Of a DNA stretch of 12,407 nt, positions 7,096-12,407 are shown one piece after another (position 1 is the first letter of the stretch; each line of letters starts with the position of its first letter). The position numbers and the translations under genes were made by a program. The notes below the pieces were generated by a model. It was not told where the DNA came from. It worked only from the letters and a program-made list of their open reading frames with translations, and searched no databases. This DNA is from Campylobacteraceae bacterium (GTDB taxonomy: Bacteria; Campylobacterota; Campylobacteria; Campylobacterales; Sulfurospirillaceae): NCBI GenBank assembly GCA_027013265.1, contig JALUXQ010000119.1, forward strand, positions 1 to 12,407, given 5' to 3'.

Positions 7096-8166
7096 ATGGA
7101 AGAGTTAAAAAGAACAGCACTGTTCGACAAACATAAAGAGTTAAATGCCAGAAATGTTGGTTTTTGTGGTTGGGAGATGCCTGTTTCTTACACAGGAGTT
7201 ATCAAGGAGCACTATGCTTGCAGAAACGAAGCAGCTCTGTTTGATATCTCGCATATGGGAGAGTTTTTTTATGAAGGTGATATCGCAAATAGCGGTATCA
7301 ACAATGCTTGCACTACTGATTTTGTAAAGCTTCCGATTGGCAAGTGTAAATATGGTTTTTTGCTAAATGAGAAGGGCGGTGTTATAGATGATCTTATAGT
7401 CTATAAGCTTGATGATGCACGCCTTATGTTTGTTGTAAATGCAGCTAGAATCGATGTTGATTTTGAGCAGATTAAGTCTCACATAAAAAGTGGAAAGTTT
7501 GAAAACCGTTCAAATGAGGTTTCAAAGATAGATATACAGGGACCAAAGTCAAAAGAGTTGCTACAAAAGCTAGCTTTGTTTGATTTAGGAGAGCTAAAGT
7601 TCTTTGGATTCAAGCAGAGCGGACTGCTAAATGCACCTGCAATCATAAGCAGAACAGGCTACACAGGAGAGCTTGGGTATGAGCTGTATGTAAGTAACGA
7701 TACAGCACCAAAACTTTGGGATAAACTGATAGAGCTAGGAGCAACTCCAGCAGGACTTGGAGCAAGAGATGTTTTGAGGCTCGAGAAAGGGTATAGTCTT
7801 TACGGACACGAATTAAATGAAGAGACCACTCCTGCTGAAGCTGGCATAGATATGTTCGTCCAATACGATAGCCATGATTTCACAGGCAAAGAGGCACTTT
7901 TGAAACAAAAAGAGCAAGGAGTCTCCAAAAAAATCATAGCTTTTACTACAAACTCAAAAAGATCACCAAGAGACGGTTTTGAGATATACCAAAATGGAGA
8001 AAAGATAGGTGTCGTAACAAGTGGAACCTACTCTCCATCTGTTGGAAGTGGAATAGGGCTAGGATTTGTGGATATGAATCTATATGATAAAGAGGCAAAC
8101 CTAGAGATAAAGAGCGAGAGAGGAAGTATGCCGATATATAGAGCCAAACTTCCATTTTTAAAGTAA
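7096..8166 (+). CDS. gcvT: Glycine cleavage system T protein (aminomethyltransferase)
   Basis: Takes the aminomethyl group from lipoyl-GcvH, releases ammonia and passes the one-carbon unit to tetrahydrofolate as 5,10-methylene-THF. The 356 residues are near the usual 360-370. Recognisable blocks: CGWEMPVSYTGVIKEH (24-39), FDISHMGE (49-56), GGVIDDLIVY (94-103) with the catalytic Asp in the DD pair (98-99), SRTGYTGELGYELY (185-198), GLGARDVLRLEKG (220-232) and VTSGTYSPSVG (307-317). The ribosome binding site GGAG (7085-7088) is 7 bases before the ATG. It is the first gene of gcvT-gcvH-gcvPA-gcvPB and starts 58 bases after the purine genes. No obvious promoter and no room for a full glycine riboswitch are seen before it, so transcription may come partly from upstream. 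Confidence 0.94.
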   Translation: MEELKRTALFDKHKELNARNVGFCGWEMPVSYTGVIKEHYACRNEAALFDISHMGEFFYEGDIANSGINNACTTDFVKLPIGKCKYGFLLNEKGGVIDDLIVYKLDDARLMFVVNAARIDVDFEQIKSHIKSGKFENRSNEVSKIDIQGPKSKELLQKLALFDLGELKFFGFKQSGLLNAPAIISRTGYTGELGYELYVSNDTAPKLWDKLIELGATPAGLGARDVLRLEKGYSLYGHELNEETTPAEAGIDMFVQYDSHDFTGKEALLKQKEQGVSKKIIAFTTNSKRSPRDGFEIYQNGEKIGVVTSGTYSPSVGSGIGLGFVDMNLYDKEANLEIKSERGSMPIYRAKLPFLK

Positions 8167-8172
8167 GATAAA

Positions 8173-8212
8173 GATTCTTCTCGCCAAAGGCGAAGCTTTA
8201 GTGAGAGGAATC
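8173..8212 (+). promoter_or_regulatory. Hairpin A in the gcvT-gcvH gap
   Basis: GATTCTTCTC (8173-8182) pairs with GAGAGGAATC (8203-8212) in a 10-bp stem containing one G-T wobble. A second small hairpin, GCC-AAA-GGC (8183-8191), stacks inside. No T-tract follows, so it is not an intrinsic terminator. It starts 6 bases after the gcvT stop, where it could protect or define an mRNA 3' end after processing. Confidence 0.5.
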
Positions 8213-8267
8213 TGCCCATAAAGTTTTATGGGGTGGATAAAACATAAAAAATGCTCTTTATGGGCAG
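8212..8267 (+). promoter_or_regulatory. Perfect 12-bp inverted repeat forming the gcvH leader
   Basis: CTGCCCATAAAG (8212-8223) is the exact reverse complement of CTTTATGGGCAG (8256-8267). Inside, GTTTTAT (8223-8229) pairs with ATAAAAC (8237-8243) around a GGGGTGG loop, with 12 bases (8244-8255) left as an asymmetric bulge. The 3' arm ends directly against the gcvH ribosome binding site. The 5' arm can instead fold locally: CCCATAA (8215-8221) with TTATGGG (8226-8232). These two folds exclude each other. It shares base 8212 with hairpin A. A regulatory or mRNA-processing role is inference; the pairing is directly visible. Confidence 0.55.
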
Positions 8268-8272
8268 AGGAG
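8268..8272 (+). promoter_or_regulatory. Strong ribosome binding site of gcvH
   Basis: AGGAG, 7 bases before the ATG at 8280 and immediately after the 3' arm of the leader stem. It is the strongest site in the gcv operon; gcvPA and the last gene have weak ones. Confidence 0.7.
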
Positions 8273-8279
8273 AAATAAA

Positions 8280-8645
8280 ATGAAAAAATATACAAACGAA
8301 CATGAGTGGGCAGAGTTAGATGGCGATATAGCAACTGTAGGTTTATCAGAGTATGCGATAAAAGAGCTAGGAGATATCACATTTGTTGAGCTTCCAGAAA
8401 TCGGACAGAGTGCAAATAAGGACGAAAGCATAGCTTTTATAGAGTCTGTCAAAGCTGCTAGTGATATATATGCACCTCTTAGCGGAGAAGTTGTTGAGAT
8501 AAATGAAGAGTTAGAGACTGCACCAGAATCCCTAAACGAAGATGCAAGTGCTACTTGGATTTTAAAGATAAAAGTGAGCGATGCAGGTGAGTTTGATACA
8601 CTTTTAGATGAAGCAGCCTACAACACTTTTATCGCATCTTTATAG
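8280..8645 (+). CDS. gcvH: Glycine cleavage system H protein (lipoyl carrier)
   Basis: Shuttles the aminomethyl intermediate on a lipoyl arm between the P, T and L proteins. The 121 residues (E. coli has 129) form one lipoyl/biotinyl-like domain: YTNEHEWAE (4-12), VGLSEYAIKELGDITFVELP (20-39), then ESVKAASDIYAPLSGEVVEIN (55-75), in which Lys58 is the lipoylation site. LNEDASATWILKI (84-96) matches the conserved C-terminal NxxPxxxGWLxK region, here with Ala and Thr in place of the usual Pro and Gly. It sits behind the structured 113-base leader and 8 bases before gcvPA. The last gene of the operon is a likely source of its acyl group. Confidence 0.94.
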   Translation: MKKYTNEHEWAELDGDIATVGLSEYAIKELGDITFVELPEIGQSANKDESIAFIESVKAASDIYAPLSGEVVEINEELETAPESLNEDASATWILKIKVSDAGEFDTLLDEAAYNTFIASL

Positions 8646-8653
8646 AAGTCTCT

Positions 8654-9985
8654 ATGCCATATACTCCACACACAAAAGATGATGTGCAACGCATGTATGC
8701 ACAGATTGGTATAGAAGACGAGAGTGAACTTTTTGACGCAGTTCCGCAAGAGTTAAGAGTTAAGAGTTTTGATTTAGATGAGGGTCTTAGTGAGTTTGAA
8801 GTCTTTGAAAACTTTAAAAAGATGGCTAGCGATAATGACACTTCAAAAGTTTGTTTTTTGGGTGGTGGGTATTATGACCATATCATCCCCTCAGCCATAG
8901 ATGCATTATCGGGTCGAAGTGAATTTTACACAGCCTATACCCCATATCAAGCAGAGGCTTCACAAGGTACTCTTCAAGCTCTATACGAATACCAAAGTTT
9001 GGTTTGCGAGCTGACAGGATTAGAGGTGACAAATGCCTCTATGTACGATGGCGGTACTGCTATGGCTGAAGCCGCTTTGATGGCTATAAGGGTTACAAAA
9101 CGCAATAAAATCATCATAGATGGCGGCGTAAATCCGATATATATACAAATCGTAAAAACATATTTAGCTTACCATGACATAGAGCTGGTAGTCATGAAGA
9201 CGAAAAGTGATAAAGTAAATCTAGAAGAGTTAGTCTCCTTGATAGATGATAGTGTTGCAGGATATATCTTCCAAAATCCAAACTTTTTTGGCTCCATAGA
9301 AGACTATACCAAGATCATCGAGTCACTACATGTGGTAAAAGCTTTAGCGATTATGAGTGCTTACCCTATAGCACTTGGCATGCTTAAAACTCCTGGTGAA
9401 CTAGATGCAGATATATATTGTGGTGATGGACAGAGCCTTGGTAACTATCTTGGCTTTGGAGGCCCTAGCTTTGGGATACTAGCCACTAAACAAAAGTATG
9501 TAAGAAATCTCCCAGGTAGAATCGTGGGGCTTACAAATGACAGAAATGATAATCAAGCATTTGTCTTGACTCTTCAAGCAAGAGAGCAACACATAAGGCG
9601 ACAAAAGGCAACTTCAAATATATGCAGCAACCAAAATCTTATGACTTTGAGAGCTACTATATTTATGTCTCTTTTGGGAAAAGATGGATTTGAGAAACTC
9701 GCACTTCAAAACTACAACAATGCAAACTATCTAAAGAGTGAACTTGAAAAACTTCCAAATATAAAAATCTTCAACCAAAGCCCAATTTTCAATGAATTTG
9801 TAGTGGAGCTACCTATTGGATGCGATGAATTTTTGGACAAGATGAGTCAAAAGGGATTTTTTGCTGGACTAAAACTAGACAACCTATATAAAAACTTTGA
9901 AAACAGGGTGCTTGTAAGTGTCACTGAGAAGAGAAGCAAAACGCAGATGGACAGCTTTGTCGCTAGTGTAAAGGATATATTATGA
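8654..9985 (+). CDS. gcvPA: Glycine dehydrogenase (decarboxylating) subunit 1, P protein alpha
   Basis: N-terminal half of the two-subunit P protein, which decarboxylates glycine on PLP and loads the aminomethyl group onto GcvH. 443 residues, the usual length. Motifs: FLGGGYYDHIIPSAID (68-83), AYTPYQAEASQGTLQALYEYQ (94-114), DGGTAMAEA (132-140), CGDGQSLGNYLGFGGPSFG (256-274) and REQHIRRQKATSNICSNQ (310-327), all typical of GcvPA. The PLP lysine is in the partner subunit. The ribosome binding site is modest (AGAAG, 8644-8648, overlapping the gcvH stop). The stop codon overlaps the gcvPB start in ATGA, which suggests coupled, equimolar synthesis of the two subunits. Confidence 0.94.
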   Translation: MPYTPHTKDDVQRMYAQIGIEDESELFDAVPQELRVKSFDLDEGLSEFEVFENFKKMASDNDTSKVCFLGGGYYDHIIPSAIDALSGRSEFYTAYTPYQAEASQGTLQALYEYQSLVCELTGLEVTNASMYDGGTAMAEAALMAIRVTKRNKIIIDGGVNPIYIQIVKTYLAYHDIELVVMKTKSDKVNLEELVSLIDDSVAGYIFQNPNFFGSIEDYTKIIESLHVVKALAIMSAYPIALGMLKTPGELDADIYCGDGQSLGNYLGFGGPSFGILATKQKYVRNLPGRIVGLTNDRNDNQAFVLTLQAREQHIRRQKATSNICSNQNLMTLRATIFMSLLGKDGFEKLALQNYNNANYLKSELEKLPNIKIFNQSPIFNEFVVELPIGCDEFLDKMSQKGFFAGLKLDNLYKNFENRVLVSVTEKRSKTQMDSFVASVKDIL

Positions 9986-11436
9986 GTGCTACTATATTTG
10001 AAAAATCACATCTTGGCAGAGCTGGAATAAATCTTCCAAAACAGCAAGTTGGCGATGCTTCCGCTCTAAACAGAGAGCTTTTAAGAAGCGAAAAAGCAAA
10101 ACTGCCCGAGCTTAGTGAATTTGATGTAGTTAGACACTTTACAAATCTTTCAAAAAAGAACTTCTCTATCGATTCAAATTTTTATCCACTTGGAAGCTGT
10201 ACGATGAAGTACAATCCAAAAGTAGAAGAGAGAATAGGAGCACTTGATGGTTTCGCAAATCTTCACCCTCATCACATCACAAATGACAAACCAGAGTTCA
10301 TGCAAGGCGCGCTTGAGAGCTTGAAGATTTTAGAAAACGATTTAAAAGAGATAACAGGCATGGATGCTTTTACTCTCACACCAGAAGCGGGAGCACATGG
10401 AGAGATGACAGGCATCATGCTAATAGGTGCTTATCACAAAAAAAGAGGAAACAAAAAGAGGTATGTTATCGTTCCAGACTCATCACACGGAACAAATCCA
10501 GCGACTGCTGCTATGGTTGATTTTGAAGTTATCACGGTCAAATCAGATAAAAATGGTGCTATGGATGTAGAGGCTTTTAAAGAGGTGATAAGCGATGAGG
10601 TGGCAGCGGTGATGATGACTGTACCAAACACTGTGGGACTCTTTAATCCGGGTATAAAAGAGATTTGCGATATCGCTCACAAACACGATGCTTTGATGTA
10701 CTATGACGGAGCAAATCTAAATGCGATTTTAGGTCTTATTCGTCCAGGAGACATAGGATTTGATGTAGTTCATCTAAACTTACATAAAACATTTGCTACG
10801 CCTCATGGTGGCGGAGGTCCTGGAGCTGGTCCTGTTGGTGTCAGAGAGCATTTGGTAGAATTTTTACCACAACTCAGAGTTGGATATGAAGAGGTTAAAG
10901 GCTATTTTCTAAAAGACAAAAGTTCTGAATCGATAGGTAGAATTTCACCATTCTTCGGTAACTATCTTGTAATGTTAAGAGCTTTGGTTTATATGCAAAC
11001 TCTTGGTCGAGAGGGCATGATAAATGTCAGCAAAAAAGCGGTACTAAATGCCAACTATATACTCTCAAAACTAAAAGAGCATCTAGATGTACCTTATGAT
11101 ACATACTGCATGCACGAGTGCGTTTTGAGTGCTGAATCGCTATATAAAAAACACCATGTAAGTACACTTGACATCGCCAAATATCTATTGGATTTTGGTC
11201 TTCACGCGCCAACTATCTACTTTCCGTTGATAGTGCATGAAGCCATCATGATTGAGCCTACTGAGACTGAAAATATAGACACTATGGACTATTTTTGCCA
11301 AAAAGTTATAGATGCAGTAGAGCTAGCCAAAACAAATCCAGAGGCATTCAAAGAGTTTCCAAAAACCCTGCCTATAAGCAGAGCAGATGAGACAAAAGCT
11401 GCAAGAAGTTTGAATATAAGATGGCAACAAGACTAG
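9982..11436 (+). CDS. gcvPB: Glycine dehydrogenase (decarboxylating) subunit 2, P protein beta
   Basis: C-terminal, PLP-carrying half of the split glycine decarboxylase; pairs with GcvPA. 484 residues, normal for the subunit. Motifs: FYPLGSCTMKYNPK (67-80), LTPEAGAHGEMTG (132-144), PDSSHGTNPATAAM (165-178), YYDGANLNAILG (240-251) and HLNLHKTFATPHGGGGPGAGP (264-284), in which Lys269 forms the Schiff base. It starts within the gcvPA stop (4-base overlap) with a good AAGGA ribosome binding site (9971-9975). The 3' end overlaps the next gene by 16 bases. The split PA/PB form is the one used by many bacteria other than the fused P protein of E. coli. Confidence 0.95.
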   Translation: MSATIFEKSHLGRAGINLPKQQVGDASALNRELLRSEKAKLPELSEFDVVRHFTNLSKKNFSIDSNFYPLGSCTMKYNPKVEERIGALDGFANLHPHHITNDKPEFMQGALESLKILENDLKEITGMDAFTLTPEAGAHGEMTGIMLIGAYHKKRGNKKRYVIVPDSSHGTNPATAAMVDFEVITVKSDKNGAMDVEAFKEVISDEVAAVMMTVPNTVGLFNPGIKEICDIAHKHDALMYYDGANLNAILGLIRPGDIGFDVVHLNLHKTFATPHGGGGPGAGPVGVREHLVEFLPQLRVGYEEVKGYFLKDKSSESIGRISPFFGNYLVMLRALVYMQTLGREGMINVSKKAVLNANYILSKLKEHLDVPYDTYCMHECVLSAESLYKKHHVSTLDIAKYLLDFGLHAPTIYFPLIVHEAIMIEPTETENIDTMDYFCQKVIDAVELAKTNPEAFKEFPKTLPISRADETKAARSLNIRWQQD

Positions 11437-12068
11437 CCACAAAAGAGTGGAGATTTATCGATAGTCCAAAAATGAGCGCAAAAGCCAATATGGACTTCGA
11501 TAAGTCTTTGCTAGAAAACTTCGACGGCACACCTCTGTTTCGACTCTATAGCTGGGAAGATAACTCTTTTACGATAGGAAGATTTCAAAAGCTTGAAGAG
11601 ATACAAAATATTGAGAGATTTGGCACAAACTATGCCAAACGCATGACAGGTGGCGGTCTTTTGCTACACGGTTTCGATGTCTCGTACTCCATAGTTTTGC
11701 CTATAAGTCAGCTAGGACGAAGAGGCGTAAAAGAGAGCTACGAATTTTTGTGCCAATTTATACTAAATTTTTATAAAGATTTGGGTTTCAAGTCCGCATG
11801 GGCAAAAGATATATTGTCCGACTCTTTATCTAAGAGCCCATTTTGTCAAGAGGGTTTTGAACCATATGACATCATAATAGAGGGCAAAAAAATAGGAGGA
11901 AACGCCCAAAAAAGAACAAAAAACCTGATACTCCAACACGGCTCAATCCCCCTGAGAAAAGACAAAAGAAAATACAGCGGATACTCCTTAGAAGAGCTTG
12001 GTATCGAACTAAGTGAAAAAGAGACAAAAGAGAGATTGTTGAAAAGTTTCAAAGAGCTAGAAAACTGA
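11421..12068 (+). CDS. Lipoate/octanoate attachment enzyme, LipM-like (BPL/LplA/LipB fold)
   Basis: Attaches an octanoyl or lipoyl group to the lysine of a carrier domain, here probably GcvH. The 215 residues form one catalytic domain: WRFID..MSAKANMDFDKSLL (10-31), SFTIGRFQ (49-56), the signature RMTGGGLLLHGFDVSYS (74-90), GKKIGGNAQKR (155-165) with the adenylate/acyl-binding lysine (Lys157), and LQHGSIPL (171-178). It lacks the extra C-terminal domain of E. coli LplA. Cys142 stands 15 residues before Lys157, the position of the catalytic cysteine in Bacillus LipM as I recall it, so an octanoyl-ACP transferase is my first choice and an ATP-dependent lipoate ligase the second. It is not LipB, whose motifs differ. 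The start at ATG 11421 overlaps gcvPB by 16 bases and has no clear ribosome binding site, so translation probably depends on coupling. Confidence 0.78.
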   Translation: MATRLATKEWRFIDSPKMSAKANMDFDKSLLENFDGTPLFRLYSWEDNSFTIGRFQKLEEIQNIERFGTNYAKRMTGGGLLLHGFDVSYSIVLPISQLGRRGVKESYEFLCQFILNFYKDLGFKSAWAKDILSDSLSKSPFCQEGFEPYDIIIEGKKIGGNAQKRTKNLILQHGSIPLRKDKRKYSGYSLEELGIELSEKETKERLLKSFKELEN

Positions 12069-12175
12069 GATGATACTTATAATATTAAAATAGACATTTT
12101 ATCCTTTTAGTACACATATCCAAACATTAATACCCCAAAATGTACCTTTTATCCATAATTATAGAAGTAAAAACA

Positions 12176-12207
12176 TTAGATTTCAAGCAACATGTAGAGA
12201 AATCTAA
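12176..12207. repeat. Perfect 9-bp inverted repeat
   Basis: TTAGATTTC (12176-12184) and GAAATCTAA (12199-12207) are exact reverse complements separated by 14 bases. It is AT-rich and not followed by a T-tract on the plus strand. It could be a weak operon-end hairpin or a protein-binding site. Confidence 0.45.
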
Positions 12208-12261
12208 GTAAAACTTATAAAAATACTATAAAAATGATACAAAGAAACAGGTATTTTAATA

Positions 12262-12290
12262 TTGAAAATCATATCCAAAGATGATATAAT
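12262..12290 (+). promoter_or_regulatory. Sigma70-type promoter pointing to the right end
   Basis: TTGAAA (12262-12267, one mismatch from TTGACA), a 17-base spacer and a perfect TATAAT (12285-12290). Transcription would begin near 12297 and run directly into the hairpin cluster. No open frame with a ribosome binding site follows within the window. Confidence 0.5.
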
Positions 12291-12305
12291 GTCTACTAAT
12301 AAATA

Positions 12306-12405
12306 GTTGTTCGTCCCCGCTACGCGGGAACGAACAACGGTCGCGCTGAGCACACTACGTGTGCCACCTGCTTTTTGATTCGTTCTGCGCTTCGCTACGA
12401 ACAAC
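12306..12405. repeat. GC-rich cluster of three hairpins with terminal inverted repeats
   Basis: Three palindromes follow one another: (1) 12306-12338, GTTGTTCGT with ACGAACAAC plus an inner CCCGC-TAC-GCGGG; (2) 12350-12364, GCACAC-TAC-GTGTGC; (3) 12378-12402, ATTCGT with ACGAAC (one A-C mismatch at the base) around GCG-CTT-CGC. CTACG recurs at 12320, 12355 and 12395. The sequence ACGAACAAC of hairpin 1 returns at 12397-12405, so the left GTTGTTCGT can also close the whole 100-base unit. The GC content is far above that of the surroundings. It looks like a non-coding interspersed element (REP- or MITE-like) or a structured RNA. The window ends 2 bases later, so the right border is unknown. Confidence 0.6.
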
Positions 12406-12407
12406 AA

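Larger units (their letters stand above)
12069..12305. other. Gene-free AT-rich spacer
   Basis: No believable reading frame in either strand. It contains short AT-rich promoter-like words (for example TATAAT at 12078-12083), two copies of TTTTATCC, one inverted repeat (described separately) and a well-formed promoter near the end (described separately). No hairpin with a T-tract follows the gcv operon, so where its transcript ends is unclear. Confidence 0.6.

Noticed and set aside
8167..8279. Glycine riboswitch before gcvH
   Set aside because: The conserved core words of the glycine aptamer that I know are absent, and the perfect inverted repeat does not fit its architecture. An Infernal search with RF00504 would settle it.
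12093..12135. Two TTTTATCC words (GGATAAAA on the minus strand) as promoters or a repeat family
   Set aside because: Too short and too common in AT-rich DNA, and a minus-strand promoter here would only run antisense into the LipM-like gene.
12306..12405. Integron attC site
   Set aside because: The ends are GTT...AAC in the wrong order for the inverse-core/core consensus, and no cassette or integrase is seen.
12204..12407. Minus-strand open frame of 67 codons at the right end
   Set aside because: Its first half is made of the palindromic repeats and its second half of AT-rich spacer; it has no ribosome binding site and no recognisable protein feature.

Overview
The window looks like a chromosomal segment from an AT-rich, Gram-negative member of the Campylobacterota (old Epsilonproteobacteria), most likely a Sulfurimonas-like free-living lineage. 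This is inferred from low GC, A/T-ending codons, AAGGA-type ribosome binding sites, menaquinone synthesis by the futalosine route (MqnE), a split glycine decarboxylase, and the general look of the proteins. The genus is a guess; the phylum is fairly safe. Almost everything is core nitrogen, amino-acid, cofactor and purine metabolism. I see no rRNA, tRNA, CRISPR array, transposase, phage gene or defence system.

Layout: (1) Positions 1-2865, minus strand: glnD (PII uridylyltransferase/uridylyl-removing enzyme) runs into glmS (glucosamine-6-phosphate synthase, cut by the window edge), with a 13-base overlap. (2) 2866-2942: a short divergent promoter region. (3) 2943-7037, plus strand: trpB, then mqnE, an AzgA-type purine permease and a purine phosphoribosyltransferase. 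The last three are packed with about 10-base gaps, and the last two both use TTG starts. (4) 7096-12068, plus strand: a glycine cleavage operon gcvT-gcvH-gcvPA-gcvPB, ending in a LipM/LplA-type lipoyl-attachment enzyme that overlaps gcvPB. Dihydrolipoamide dehydrogenase and lipoyl synthase are not in the window. (5) 12069-12407: a gene-free tail, AT-rich at first and then abruptly GC-rich, with three small hairpins and terminal inverted repeats behind a good sigma70-type promoter.

How the genes work together: glnD and glmS join nitrogen sensing to a glutamine-consuming enzyme. mqnE makes aminofutalosine, whose later hydrolysis releases adenine, and the two genes after it import and ribosylate purine bases. 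The gcv operon carries the T, H and P proteins, and its last gene can charge the H protein with its acyl cofactor.

The least ordinary parts are non-coding. One is the 113-base gcvT-gcvH gap, which holds a 10-bp hairpin followed by a perfect 12-bp inverted repeat whose 3' arm abuts the gcvH ribosome binding site and whose 5' arm has an alternative local partner. The other is the hairpin cluster at the right end. I did not find a new protein-based system here.
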